Assembly: GCA_013398295.1 (NCBI GenBank) | Contig: VZSF01008858.1 | Span: 252,198 to 316,197 of the forward strand | DNA from: Chionis minor | Lineage: Eukaryota > Chordata > Aves > Charadriiformes > Chionididae | DNA length: 64,000 bases | Reading direction: 5' to 3' | In this document: one piece after another, positions 24,050 to 37,797 of the stretch | How positions within the stretch are numbered: the first letter of the stretch is position 1 | Layout of the letters: every line of letters begins with the position of its first letter | Notes under the pieces: generated by a model | The model's database searches: none | Seen by the model: the letters and a program-made list of their open reading frames with translations, nothing else | Told to the model about the DNA's origin: nothing | Program-made: the position numbers and the translations under genes

Positions 24050-24510
24050 TGGGGGGAGGAGGACTTCCGAGACCCCGAGCTGTGCCAGGACGGGAGGAAG
24101 GTGGATCCCGGTACCGGGTCCCGGGGCGGCCGCGTCCCGCCCCCGCCAGCAGCGCCCGAAACAACGGGCAGCGCCGAGCCCCGGGGTCCGTCCCCGCGCC
24201 GGGATGCGGCGGCTGCCGGCGCTGTCAGCAGGAGGCACCAGAGCCTAAAGAACGAGCGAAAGGCGGAAAATCCCCGCTCCTCGGAGCTGCGGCTTCCCGG
24301 GGCTTCGCCCCCCGGCCCTCCCCGACCCCACGGGACCCCCACGGCAGACGCTGGGGACGGGGAGGGGCCGCCGCAGCCGCTCCAGGTGGCCCCGCGCACT
24401 GAACCGGGGTCGCAAACGGCGGCGGCTGCTCGAGGCCTCCCCGGGGGGGCTGCGGGCGGGGGTGGCCGTTGGGGTGCGCGGCACGGGGCAGCCCAGTCAC
24501 AGTAATAATC
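24050..24510. promoter_or_regulatory. CpG island, candidate promoter
   Basis: The block is strongly GC- and CpG-rich. It includes a NotI-type gcggccgc, a perfect 12-bp palindrome cccggtaccggg (24107-24118) and many CG steps through ggcggcggctgctcgagg. It begins abruptly after the AT tract aattaaaaataattataa at about 24003. That sharp step from AT-rich to CpG-rich DNA is typical of promoter islands. Open frames are composition artefacts. The transcript, if any, is unknown. Confidence 0.5.
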
Positions 24511-27500
24511 AAGGGCAAAACACATTTGACTGCTCGTGTGCTTTCCCGCCGGCAAAGAATTCCTCCTCCCACGCGCCTCCAACAGGAAAGTTGCATTTTG
24601 GGGGGCCAAAGTGTAAACCAGAGAGGTTGGGGCGTTCCGCGGTGGCGCAGTTTGCCCAACACGTGCCACCCACCACCCTGGCAGCTCCCCCACAGCTCGG
24701 CACCCACTCCCAGACAGCCAGCACCCTGCCAGGCGGGAGCAGCGGCACCGAGCTCCGGCATCACTCTCAGTCCTGGTGCACGCTCCGGCAGCGCTCCCAG
24801 CCGCTTCTCATCGGCGCAGGTACAGCAGGAGGAGCCCCTGTTACTCGTAAAGTAAGGTGATCTGCTGTGAATTCATTTTGGACTCCATCCCTGAGCTGAA
24901 AGCAGGAGCAGATCAAATTTTGTACTGCTGTGGGAGACACAACAGTGCTTTTCTGAGACTGAACTGAAGAAATTTTAGTATCAGCAGGCAAACAATGAAC
25001 CACGTTCATATTTTACATGCTGCTGTCTGTCTTCCCTTTTAATTCAGTCATGTAATTGCAGACAATTTTGTTTCTAGACTGTAATCTGATATTTGCACAA
25101 AAATGATACAAGTATGCTGTCATTAAGTCCCTTTTACTTCGAGGAAACAGTTCAAGTATTATGAGATGCTTATCAAAGAGCAGGACCTCTGGGTTCCCAG
25201 CTGGAGCTAAGCTGTTCTGCAGGAGGAAGGACCTTGTTCAGACGGGGAAGGGCATTTGTGCCAGCCTGGATAAGCAGCAGACACCCTTCTCCTTTCCAGA
25301 AATATCTTAACCTATACCAAAAATGCACAGCAGGAGCCAAAAGAGGGGTACGAGCGCACTTGGGAGAAGCCCCAGGTAAGACAGGAGGAGCCTGTCTAAG
25401 GCAATGGAGAAGGCGTAGTCACAGAGAATGAGGAGCTTCAAGGATCAGATGTGGTTTGGGAAATACACTATAGGGGTTTTGGAAGAGACTCAAGTTCTCA
25501 GTTGGACCAATCTGTCTGCTCCTGCTATATATCCGTTATCAGACTCACTATTTCACCACGGAGCGGAACAGAAGGACTACCAAAGAAAAAAATAAAACTG
25601 GGTTTCAGTTCTCCTGTTGTACAGCCTTCTCAATCGTGCAAGTTTTTTGAGAAGGCAAGCACTGGTTTCACAAGAGTGGAAAAGTATTTTGAGCGTAAAG
25701 TTTAGCAGAAACAATGCAAAACTTTACAGCCATAAGCAGAACAAGAAAATCCATAGCCCATGCTGTGCTGGGACTTGCACAGCCATTCTGTCAAGGAGAG
25801 AAACAATAGCTTATAACTTGCCAGCACAGTACGAATTCCAGACTGCCACCTGGGAACGGTCACTGTGCCACCGACCGTAAACAGCTACAGAGCGAGGCTT
25901 ATCCGCTGAAAACTTCCACCAGCCACGGGGGTGAACATGCACGATGCGGCGCTGCTTGTTGCGTGCCGGGAGGAGCAAAGATAACGCCCATTTTCATTTG
26001 ATTTGTTACTCAGTCATCTCCTGTTGTGTATTCCAGGTTGCAGGAGCTGCACTGGGACAAAATAGGAATTCCTCCTCAGCTGAGGCGAGGAGGGTGCGCT
26101 TTGCGTTGGGGCAGCACCTTGTGTACTGACCTCTGCCATTCCCCTCTCAGCAGAGGCTGCTGGCCGAGGAACCAGGGCACGGTGTCACTGTCCCGGCTGA
26201 GTACAGAAACACCCTGTCCCGGGGACCCTGCACCTTGCTGCGTGTGTCAAAGGTGTGAGAAAGATGCATTCACAGCAAGGTTAGGTACCGGCTCCACGCT
26301 GGGCAGGAAGGAAGCACTTGGCTGGAACGGAGTTGCGCACAGCTCCCGCTTGCGTCCAAGACAAAGGGCAGAGCCGCCGCTGAAGGTTTAGAGGAGATGC
26401 TGCACTGCGCTTTGGGCACAAGACAGTCCTGTCCCAAAACACTCAGTGTCTGGTGAGCGTAACCAGACCCTGACTCACAGCGCCGCTGCCCCAGCTTTGT
26501 GTAGGATGTGCTTGTCGGGGCCTTTGCGAGCTGCAGCAGAGCTGCCAGCACACATCCCGGCCACCGCTTCTACCACACAAAGCACACCGCCGCCTCCTCC
26601 AGCCCTTCCCGCTGCCTGACCCTGGCTGTACCGCCAGCTGGACATCAGTCTGTCATCCTGGCCTCGTAGAGTGGGGATTTCACGCCTCAATGTAAAGGTG
26701 ATAAATAGGATTCTGCGTGGGGCACGTTGGGTTTGGTTATTGATGATACACATTCCAGCTTTGGGAAGTCCTTGGAAGCCTGGTGTTCATATTTCAGCTG
26801 AGATTTATATCCAGGGGAACAATGCTCTGTTATAGGAAGGCTTTGCTCTCCCAGCCACACCAGTAATTCTCAGCAGCTTTCTCCTCAGCTCTTTCCTGGC
26901 TCCCCACTTTGACTCATCGTCTATTGTTGCACATCTGTCAAGCGTAACAAGGAAAGCTGCATATGTGCCTCATCCACTGCAAGGGAGTTTCTTTATGCAC
27001 TGAAATGTCAGTGCTCTGCTCTGTTAACCCCTGCAGCGCCATGCACATGCACAGGAAAAACTGACGAGAACCGAAGTGGAGCAAGTCGACACTTCTTTGC
27101 CTCCTTTCCACAACCCTTGCTTAAAGGTAAAATCCCGTAAAAGGCATCAACATGCTCATGCACCACAGTACTAGCTTAACCAGAACAACGCAACAGTGTG
27201 CAGCACATCCATGGGGACAGGTTCCCACCGGCGCCCATCCAAGCGGAAACCTCTGCCTGGTCTGATCCCATACTCCAGACTCACCAAAGACAGCATGGGC
27301 TGCGTCTTGCCACACCTTTTAGTGATCCCAGCCAGAGCTTCATTTGACATTTGATTAAACAACTCGCTCCCACAGTTTTAAAAACAAGCTAGGGACCTCA
27401 GCAGATTTATTAGTATAATTTATGGGCATGGTTCATATAATTATTATAGCAGACTTTCGTCTCACGTGACGGCTTCTTTGTACCTCTCAGAAAAAGCTTT

Positions 27501-29559
27501 TCATTCTTTCTAGGCACTTTCCTTTAACATACATGCTGTCGTTCCTTGACTGGGTATTTTCCCCACTGTCCCACACTTTCTGTCCTGTCTGGGAACGCCA
27601 CGTGGTGTGAGCTGTGAAGCCTTCGGCTTCAGCAAGGCTTTCACCGAGCAGCCTCCCAGGGAACAGGGCTCCGTGCTGGCGCTGTATCCTTGGGACCCTC
27701 TGCCCCATGTCTGCTTCAGAAGCGGGTCTCTTCCAGCAGTGTCGGGGCCCCGTTGAGCTCTACAGGGGGCTTGTGGTCTCAGTCTATGCAGGGAAACGCG
27801 GCTCCTGCACCGCACTGTGGGGAAACCACAGTACAGAAAGAGCCCTGGTATTCCTCTCCTTCAGCACGCAGTTCTTTCCCACGGTCACGTAGCAAATCAG
27901 AAATTAAGCTAGAAGAACCACGGCCCAGTCCCACAGGACCAACCTTCCTCCTTCGCTACTTCATATCTCGATCATTCTGTTCACAGAAGGTTTTATATGG
28001 CAAGCTGGTACCTGCACCACTTCCCAACAGCGCTCCAGGAGATTCTCATACAGCACCCGTGTTCTCTGACAACTGCCACGTACGGTTTCACTGCCGCTGA
28101 CTTTTCTCCCGCTTGCACCATGGGAACTAGGAGTCCCCTCCCCTCCAATGCACGCTGGGCTGCCAGCCCGTGAGACTCCCACCAAACCCAGATCTCGCTG
28201 CAAGGGTCCCACCCCCAGAAGATGGGAATTTGGCTACTTGTCCGCAGAGAGGCGACGCTAGACTTAGACCTCAAAGCATTTATTTAGCTGTGGAAGGGTA
28301 TGACAAGCATTGCAGCTCCACAACCCAAAAATGTATTTCCAGGCCTTTCTGAAGACTCCGTATTTCAGTAGTTGAAAGCGGGCTTAGCGAGTATTTTCTC
28401 CTGCAGAAGCGCGCTGGCTGTGACAGCACTGCTGACGCTAGTGAAGACGGAAGGTGACCACCCTTCAGAGAGCAATTTGTCTCCCATCTTTGCACAGAAT
28501 CAATGTGAAATTTGTCCAGATCATTCACCTTGTCACAAACGGTGCCCCGAAACCAACTGCTTCTACTTTACAAAGTGTTCATTTTCTGCTTTCATTTACC
28601 TTATCAAAAAGAAATCACGAATTTACTCATTATGGCTCTTGTTTCTGTTGTACACTCAGAGTTTCTTCCTCTTCCAGCATCCAGCTCCATGCCCTGCTTG
28701 TGCTGCCCAAAGGGTGGGGACCTTTGGTGGCTCAAAAATAAGAGTCTGCTGGGACCCCAACCTGCAAGGAGACCCAGTAAACCGCTTGCTGGGAAACACC
28801 AGCTGCTGTTCAGAGAGCGGAGTGCAGGAAAGCAGGTTTTTCACTGCAGAGAGTTCTCCCATTGCAGGCCCTGGCTCAGCCTGGGGTTTAACCACCGTGT
28901 CCCCAGTCCCCTGCAAGTCACCGCAGCGCCGGAGACGAACTTGTGCAAGCAGCTGCTCCGGCTCAGGAGGAGCCGTGGGATCTGCCTCATCAACAGTGAG
29001 TGGTTTTCATGGTGGGAATTACGTACATGGAGTGAGACATCGACCCTGAGCGAAACCCTGACAGGAGTGAGCAAGAGCCACGACGAGAGCCAAGCTCTTT
29101 CAAACCGGGCCAGTGCTGCTTTCTGAAGGGCACAGTCAGTTTTCTGAATTCAAGCAGGGTCTTTACTCTCAGCCACCTACAACAAGGAGGTGCAAAGCGA
29201 CCACCAGCGACACTCCAGCAGCCAGGACGCTTTTAGCACCCCTGAGAGTCCCAGGAGAGCGCGCAGGGTCCCCGGTGCTGCACCAGCCGCGCGGAGAGTC
29301 CGCCCTACCTTCCTTAAGACTGTGAGAGTGAGCTTAATGATTCCAACGCTGCCTGTTTTACAGCGAGCGAAAGGGATCCAGGGAAGTGTTTTCCCCGTGA
29401 GTAAATGGTTGTGAGAAGCTGGCTGTAAACACAGTGCTTGGCGTCCAAACAGCACCAAGCCGATTGTTACCTGTCACAGTAAATTGTCAGCCTCAGCCTG
29501 CACGTTCTGCGAGGAGCTGGCTGGGGGGAGCAGACACCTGGCGTGCTGTTATTTGGGCA
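24511..29559. other. intergenic, no gene seen
   Basis: The composition is mixed and balanced, with AT-richer intervals at 24860-25150 and 27360-27540. No recognisable exon, RNA gene or mobile element was found. The 225-codon plus-strand frame at 28372-29049 has no known domain. Confidence 0.65.
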
Positions 29560-30150
29560 ACACAACCACGTTAATTCTCTAAAGGAGGGGAGGGACTGCA
29601 GCCCTCTGCTATTTGGAAAGAATAACAGGCAGACAAATCACAGAGCTTTTCTTAATGCTGCCATGATATACAAATCTTAAGTATAATTATAGGTTGTATA
29701 ATCAGTGTGAATAAAGAAATATGTAGTAATTGATGCCATATTTTATAAATATCCTAACTGTTTAAGAAACTGAAAATGTTTTCAAAAGAAATACTTTAGC
29801 ATAATGATTATAAAGCCCTTTAATGTGAGTGAGCTGCTTTCTGAAGCCAGTTTTAGATTCAGTCTCATGAACATAAATAGAGTTAATTGCCCTTCTGTGC
29901 GAGCTGGATGTTAGCACATTCCAGCAGAGTGTGCATTTTCCAAAGTGCCAATTCCAACACATTCCACCCTGCGCAATTTCTGCCTTTTTATGCACAGCAC
30001 ATAAAACACATGCACATCTGGGCGAGGGTAAAGTTAAGTGCTTATAGTAGCGAGCCTCGGAAATGGATTGAGACATCAACTGCTTGCCCATATGTTACTT
30101 GGATATTCAAGCGCAAATGTGGCTTTTCTGAATTCACCCCACAAGGGAGA
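29560..30150. promoter_or_regulatory. AT-rich island, conserved-enhancer candidate
   Basis: The most AT-rich part (29640-29830) contains aagtataattataggttg, gtagtaattgatgcc, ttttataaatatcc and gcataatgattataaag. Homeodomain/POU-like cores are dense, and the flanks are GC-rich. Confidence 0.4.
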
Positions 30151-33100
30151 GGACATTGATGTGCAAATCGTGACAGTGAGGAGAAGGGACGCAGGGTGGC
30201 TCCAGGGTGCAAATGGCTCCATCCCTCCTCATTTTCAAAAATAAGCAGCTGCACCGCAGGGGCAGAGCAGGGGGACAACGCTCATGGTGAAAAGGGGGAA
30301 ACCCTTTACCAGAGGCGACTCCTCCGCGGAACTGAGCGCCTGCAGGTGCAGGATGCCGACACTGCTAGGAGAGGATGCTTGGGGGAAACTGCAGCATGCA
30401 CACGCCGCCTCTTCCCTGGTGCATCCTTTCCACCCCAGCCGGCAGCTGGACACAGACCCTATGGCATGGGCTGCACCCAGCTGTCCCACTGGTCCCACTC
30501 TGTCCCCATGCAGGCCACAGTGAAAGTGGTGAGGGACATTCCTCCCTCCAGGCCGCGCACAATCTCAAGTACAAGGCTCATTTTCTCTATATGACTCACA
30601 TAATGAGTTATACATGAAAAATGCAAATGAAAATACAACACAAGTCTATCGAGAGACCTTACAGAAACAAAGCGTTTCCATCTCCAAAAGTAAATACCTC
30701 CTCGGATTTGGTCCTACAGGATGAAAATAGGGGATACTTTGTAAGTAATGCTAAAAATAATAAAAATGTCCCCATTTGGACGTGGCTTCAGGGCACATCA
30801 CAACGTGCATTCAACTGCCAAACCGCAACTGCGGCGGAGTTTGTGCAGATGACCCGTTGCAGAGGGCTGTCTCGGAGCACGGCGCTCCCCAGAGTTTTGG
30901 GTTTCTGCCTGTAATGAGCTGGTGATGAGTGACCCCTCCCTCAGCCCTCCTTCACTCCTGGGTCTTCTCCTGGGAGTCAGGCAGAACAATTTTAAATCCA
31001 ATTTCCTCTTACAGTTTTTCTGAGGCTGGGGGCGAAGCGCGCTGCTGAGCAAGCACAAGTCCTGGCTCTGCGCCACAGCATCCCAGTGCCTGTCACCACA
31101 CGGGACGGCCGTGCGCAGCGGTGGGGTGGCATTTCTGACCCCGGGTCAAGTCCCAACCCCACCACCAACCCATGGCCTCGGGAGGGTCGTGTTTTGCCAG
31201 GGCACACAGGCTCTAACACTGGGCTCTTTAGTGAAGAGCGGGGACGGCCACCACCACCGGGCTCTGCGCAGGGCAGGGTGCAGTCTCCGCTGCTGCTCTT
31301 ACAGCGGGCAGGAGCCCCACACCTCCATGGCCACTCTGCTCCTCATGACCAAACTGCAGGGACAGCCCAGGGACCGGGGAAGTTCCCGTGGCAGACGGGG
31401 CGTGCTGTCCTCTGCTTGCCCTGGTTCCATCCGCCTCAGCGTCCCAGCAGCTCCGTTTCATCCCAAGGCTTCTGCCACTGTAACTGCCAGACCCGCCGCG
31501 ACCAGCTGCAATTCCCTTTGCTCTTGCAAAGGCGTTATGTCGGCGTTCAGGCACCTCCCTCCCAATCAACATCTCAAGTCTCTCCTACGCTCCGCCACAG
31601 CCATGGATGAGCTGACAACAGCCTTGTGCCCACTAATTGCTTTGGCATGCGGGCAGTGGGAAAACAGCCAGGCCCTGGGTTGAATTAAACCATTACTCTT
31701 CTCTCCTTGGAATCACTCTCCTGTCTCCATGCCTTCACAGTAGCCTGTCTGTAGCAATGCATGAAGGATTCATCACTGCGTGGTATCTCCCACACGTGAC
31801 GCCTGCTGCGCCAAGCAGAGCCAGCTTGCCTGTTCCTGAGGGCACGGCCGCTAGCTCAAGTTTTGCTTGCCCTCCAAAACTAAACAGCAGAAATGCAGTC
31901 CATCCCAGGAGGGGACAGGTGGTCTTCTAGGGACACATGGGTCCTTCTGACCACAGGAGCCAAGTCAGTAACTCCAGCGCTAGAGGCACGTCCCGAGTCT
32001 CGGAGAGGCTGCAGCACTGTCCTTCATCTGCCTCTCGGCTCTGCCCCCCAGGAGGTGCTTTGCCAACGGCTGGGGCTGCAGCGGGGCTCGGGCTAAAGGA
32101 GGACAAAATGAGGGCCTGTCTGCTGCCATCGGACTGCCCAGTGCTGCTACTGAGAGCTCACCATGGGCCAACAACCCAGACTTTTTTGGGGGGAAATCCC
32201 ACAGAGTGTAGCAGTCCACACTGAGCCACGGTGCCATAACTGGGCAGCGAAAACCCACCCTCAAATGGGGCAGCGCCAGCTGCTACCGCCCAACTACAGT
32301 GTAAATATACATTAAAAGTCTACGCTGTGAAATGATGCTGCAGCAGAGCTGAAAGGTAAAGACGCAGGTCGCGCTGCAGCTTAGTCATGCTCTGTTTACA
32401 GCCAGGCTGTTCTGGACCTGAACAAGGGTTTATGTTCTCGGTCATCAGCAGCCCTACAGTTTGGTAAGGACAACATTACGTTTGGCTCCATGCCCGAGCT
32501 AAACGCTGCCCCATCCGTCAGCAGTTTGGCTTCTCATTCACATGATGGGCTTGATCTTGAAACCATCTGTTTTCCCTCAGCTTGCACCCAGCTTCCCTTG
32601 GGCAGCAGAGCCCTCTTCAGCTACAGCCCCCAGGCATGGGGGTGGGAAAGCCGCTTCACTTGCTGCTCTCCGTGGCTAAAAAACCCAAGTTTGACTGGAG
32701 ACACACACCAATGACCCTGCTTTTGCAGGCAGAGCTGGACTTGCTATAGCAAGGAAGACCGGAGAAGTAGCCCCAGGACAGAGCTCAGTGGATGTAGCTG
32801 GGCTGCTCAGGCTGGATCCTTGCAACAGCTGATCCCATGCAGCTTGGGAATACTCAGCCCATGCAAAGCATGGAAAAGGTCTCCAGGAAAGAGCTGCTTG
32901 GTCCAGCCTAGGACTCCAGGAAAGAAAGATGTTCTCACCAGTGGGAGGAAACCTTCAGCGGTCTGAGAGCCCATGATGAGTAGTTTCCTGCATTTTCTGC
33001 TCCCAAACAATCATGGTCTTGATCCTGTCAGCGAGAGGCTCCAAGGGCACCGGTTGTGCCTTGGGACCTTGTTTCTCTTCCATGGAGTGGAACCAACGTG

Positions 33101-34603
33101 AACTTCGTTGAATTGGTCCTTCCCTTCCTCTCCTTGAGACCCTTTTGCCTTATTTCAAGGCTGTTATTAACTGACAGGTTGGTATAAAGACATGTGTTGA
33201 AAGGCGCTGGCAGACGGCGGTGCCTCCCTGCTCTGCACACACAGCACTCGTGTGTCTCCGCAGCAGGGGCCTCAGGGATGATCCGTCGCATGCCCAGGTC
33301 AGCAGCTCCAGCATCCAGGCAGGAAGGCAGGAGCAGGACACTGGTCTGCACTTCTTGCATGGGCTCACCTGGGAAAACAAGTGGCCTCCAGCCCTGAAAA
33401 ATGGGCCACAGGCAGCTTTGCCTTCTGGCCACTGCCCTGTGTCCCCCCTCCCTGGCCAGGTCCAACCTCAGCAGCGGCTGCAGCACCGCACCTCCCCTGG
33501 AAAGGCTTCAGGCGTCATGGAAAAGGCTGTTCCACAGATCCCGGGGATTGCCCACGAGCAGGGGACCTGGTTACACCTGGCACTGCTTGGTTAAGGGCCC
33601 TCTTCTCCGTGCTGGAGCTTATTTTGAGATCCAGCTCCCAAAAGCCATGTGGCAAATCAGGGCAGAGGGAAGGAGCTGTGCACATCCATGAGCCAGTCTC
33701 CCCGCTTTGGACCAAGTGGAGTCCTGCCAGCTGAGCTGCACAAGCGATCCCTAAAATCCACAGAAACGAACTGCACAACCCTGTGGATTTCTGGTGTTGC
33801 AGGAGGGGAAAAAAGAGCATTTCCTGCAGATGTTTCCCATTCTCTGGGCCAAACCTAGACCTGGCACAAGCCAGAGCAATGCACAGAGGAGCTGTATTAG
33901 AAAAAGCCTCCCATGCTGACACCCACTGCAATGACTCCTGTCCAACCTGGTGGGGACACCATGTGATACTCCTTCAATCTCTCAGTAGCTTGTGGTGCCA
34001 AGTATGCGAGAGCAGGTGAGGTACCACGTAGTGACGGTAATGAAAACCAGCTGCCGAGGAAGTGTCTGGAGACAGCAGCAAACTGTCAGGCTCAGGATAA
34101 GTGCCGTCTCCTGGAGCATGGAGACAAGATAGCTGCGTCTCTGGGAGGGCCCTGCAGAGGTCATTTCGCAGGAATGGATGTGGAGGAGATTTTCATATTA
34201 ACCCTTCAGTTGACTTGAAATTGCATGGTTAAAATCCCAATTGTTGCTGCTGAGCCATTTAGAAGTTCATCTGCTAAACAACACTGGCCACCCAAGCCGC
34301 CTTCTCACTGGAAGACCCACTAGGAATTGCATCTGCAGTCATCCCCTGATGCACCATAGGGGGATCTCCATCCTCGAGGGACAGAGCAACCGTTAGTGCA
34401 GAGCCTGGGGCTCAGGGCAGCACCTTCTGTGCTTGAGCTCGGAGCAGCCGTGCCAGCTGTCCTTCTGCTGAAGAAAGGGCCTTTTTGGTTAAAGGTGGTC
34501 ACAGCGGCAGGGGACAGGGACAGAACCGTCCTGGAGGACGTGCAGGCAGGACTGTCTGGTGCTGTTGAGAGGCAACGGGGAAATCGGCTCGGGAGAGAGA
34601 ATT
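30151..34603. other. intergenic, no gene seen
   Basis: Mostly GC-balanced sequence has an AT-rich interval at 30590-30790. Open frames are numerous but unrecognised. The right end abuts the minus-strand CR1 fragment. Confidence 0.65.
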
Positions 34604-34826
34604 ATAGAATCACAGAATCATTTAGGTTGGAAAAGACCTTTAAGATCATCTAGTCCAAACATCGACCCTGCTCTACCAGCTCTGCCACTAGACTGTGTCT
34701 CCAGCGCCACATCTACACGGCTTTTAAACACATCCAGGGGTGGTGACTCCACCACCTCCCCGGACAGCCCCTTCCAATGTCTCGTAACTCCTTCAGGGAA
34801 AAATTTTTCCTGACGTCCAGCCCAAC
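34604..34826 (-). mobile_element. CR1 LINE 3' fragment, minus strand
   Basis: The plus strand opens with atagaatcacagaatca and ttaggttggaaaagacct, the reverse complement of a CR1 terminus. Reading the minus strand gives ggctggacgtcaggaaaaat, then a remnant containing GLSGEVVESPPLDVFKSRVD, and ends in the (ATTCTGTG)-type repeat. It is heavily 5'-truncated at about 34826, directly beside a small CpG island. Its sequence differs clearly from the copy at 45.4 kb, so the two probably belong to different CR1 subfamilies. Confidence 0.93.
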
Positions 34827-34839
34827 AGAACAGAGGAGC

Positions 34840-35115
34840 AGCTGCCGAAGCGGAGCCCGCGGAGGGTCTCAGGGCGATGCTCCCGGGGGGACGCTCCCGG
34901 TCCCGTTCCCTCCGCCGCCGTGAGGTGGCACCCGCCGCCCGCGGGCGGAGGCAGCCGCAGCATCTCCCCCCCACCATGGACCCCCCCGGTCCCTCCCCAG
35001 CGGAGCACAAGCCGCTTCCCCCCAGTTTGCCGTCGTGGTCAGAGCTGACACCGCTCCCACCGCCCCCCCTCACGCAGCACCCCAGGAAACGCAGAGCCTG
35101 GCATCCCGTCCCCGC
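34840..35115. promoter_or_regulatory. small CpG island next to CR1
   Basis: A short CpG-dense block contains the perfect palindrome ccgcccgcgggcgg (about 34936-34949) and pyrimidine-rich cccccccc runs. It lies immediately on the 5' side of the truncated minus-strand CR1. It is not recognisable CR1 sequence. It may be a small promoter, a regulatory island or simply GC-rich drift. Confidence 0.35.
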
Positions 35116-37797
35116 ACCGGACCGCTTAATCCCCTTGTTTATTGTTCCTCTGGTTAAAGCCAGTGGGAATTTGCGTATTCTGGCTGCTGGAGCTGACCGT
35201 AATGAGCGCAACTGCACAAAACCCTGCTCAAAAGGCTCTTCTCTGCTCTGCTAGAGTTACCTTTGAAGGGACTCATGTGAACCTCCTGTAACTCAAAGGG
35301 GGGAGGGGGAAGGAAAAAAAAAAAAAAAAAAGAACTGCATTTCTGAGAGCCAAGAAACACCTCGGGGAAAGTGGGAGCATCTCTGCTCCTGCTTAGTCAC
35401 GTATGTTGAATCCAGGTGCTTGGAGGACACAAACCAGGACCTCCAGACTCAAAAACCTGATTTAAAATCCCAAATCCTCTATACTTTAAAAATCATGTTT
35501 TGCCTTTTAACCTTTGAGTGACTTTGTTCAGCTTTCCTAGCCCTTCTGCTGGAGGAGAATTTTCCTCCTCTAGGAAACAGAGAAAATGAAGACTTTCTGC
35601 ACCAGATGCCTGCAGCAGCTGAGGCACTGGGAGTTTCCTGACCAAACTGGAGAGGGTGTCGACAGGACAGCCACACATGTGCTCAGGGAAAGGCTGCCGG
35701 AGTGCCACCAGCTGCCCAGTGGAGGGTACCTCCAGCCATCTGGCATCTCCCCCTGCAGCAGATCTCTGCCCCGAGCACAGCCGCTGGCAATAGAGCGTCC
35801 TCCTGGCTTCAGGAGGGCACGTCAGCAGAGAGCACGCAGCATCTCGGCCAGCAGCCCTGGCGCCAGCCACGAGCGTGTCAGTTTAACATCTCCGGTGCAT
35901 CGGAAAAGCCAGCCCGGCTCAGACATTTACCAACAAAAACCTAGGGCTTGAAAAGCCTCTTCCTTGTGCCAGCCGAAGGACACCCCTGAGCTGAGATGCC
36001 AGGACGGCAGCCCGGAGAGCCAGGTGTGCTCTGCCAGCCAAGGTGCCGACTTGGGAACAGCGTGTTGTCTGCCCAGCCCTCTGGCCCAAACAGCCACAGT
36101 GAAATACATTGAACCGGTTCTTTCATGCTTAGACTCCCATCGAGACAGACAATGACATTTGCATCCACCACAAGCCAAGCAAAGCCAGAGTGCCTGCTGG
36201 GAGAGTAAAAAAATTGGAAGGGCTGGGCTGTATCTTGGGTTAGGGCTGACTCCGTCCTGACTTTCCTTTCAGCCTGTACAAACCTGTGCGTGTTCCCGAG
36301 GGACTGGGAAAGGGCTGCCCGTGAGGACAGCCTGGATGTGTGGGACCTGAAGGGAAGCCTTCCTGACTACACTAATGGCAGAGCTTGCAGGAATCTGCAT
36401 GAAACTTGCCTGCACAGAGGGACTGAGATGCTTAAGCCCAGAAGGCAATTTACAGGGAAACATAAACTGGGCATTTTGGAAAGACACTGTACATTTCCAA
36501 CAGGATGATAACGCGCTATCTAGGTCCCAGCCCTGAGGCTGTTTAATGATCTGTGCAAACAGCATGTCAGGTGCCCTCAGCAATGGTGTGTGATGGCTCT
36601 TTGGGGTGCTGTACTACACAGGGCCGTGCTGAGCTCTATGCCCAGCTCGGAGATGCGGCTTCAGCTGTTCCCGAGACTCACATCAGCATGCAGGAACCCA
36701 GTTGCCTATTTAATGCCTCCCCATTCCTCCTAATGTTCCCATACTGCTGCAGGAAGGCAGAAGAACCTCTCCCTCCTCTTCAGCAGATTTTGCCCTACGC
36801 AGAACTCCTCTTGTAGTTCAGGAGGAACGAGACATTCCCTCATGCGGGGACGTGGGCACCCAGCACTAAATACCCGACTTGGAGAGCCGACAGGCAGCCA
36901 GAGGCTGCGCAGAAAGAAGCGCTGGCCGAGCTGGCTGGCACCTCTCCCGTCAGTCAGTGCCGTCCTCGGAGCCCCGGTCCACAGACCTGCCGTTGCGCAG
37001 GACCAGCCCGGTAGGGCTCAGGCTCAGCGCTTTATGCTGCCCCGTAAGTTATTGCGCACGGTTGTTGCTGGTAGGTGCTTCCAGCCCCAGCGCAGCATGT
37101 CTGTTTAACAAGCCAGGACAGATTTCAGCCGAGGTGTGCTTGTTTCCGCGGCTTGCCTTGCCCCTGCCAAGCTCCCCGCCACATCCCACACAGCCCCACG
37201 GCGCTGGACAGCCCGTCACCAGCACTGAGCCCCCCGGAGCCAGCGTTCAGTGGGACGCCCCAGGCCCGGCCGCTTCTGAGCAGATGAGGAATGAGGGAAT
37301 TAAGACCTGGGAAATACTTCCAATGGCCATGAATAGCCTCATTGAGAGATGGCAGGCACTCGCTGCCCCCGATCTGGCTGCATTCAGCACATCCTCCATC
37401 CCGCCCCTCCGGGCTCTGCAGCGACTCCTCGGGGTTTGCCAGGGCTTTCAGCCCCCATCCCCTCTGCGACTGACCTGTCACCATGTCATCCACACTCCTC
37501 AGCCTGACCTCACCCGTCCGTCCCCAGACTAGCCAGGCTTTGCTGGCCACGATTCCGACTCCCCAGTCCTGCACCGTTCCTTCTCCAGCCTGCAGTTCCT
37601 CCAGGATAGTCCCCGCTCTGTTGATCCCTGGACTCTGCCAGGGACCGTGTGGCTCCTTCACCCTTCTGCTGCTCCCCAAGGGCATCCAAAACACCATGAA
37701 ATTACTGCAAGGACCTGGGGCAAACCACAGGGAGCACCACGCTCCCTCCCCAAAAACTGAGTCATCAGAGTGTGCAGGAAGTGGTGCAGATGATATT
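35116..37797. other. intergenic with A-run
   Basis: An A-run of 18 at 35314-35331 is preceded by a G-rich run. The rest is GC-balanced with unremarkable open frames on both strands. No gene is recognised. Confidence 0.65.

Noticed and set aside
35314..35331. A-run as the tail of a processed pseudogene
   Set aside because: No recognisable coding sequence precedes it, there are no evident target-site duplications, and CR1 does not use poly(A) tails.
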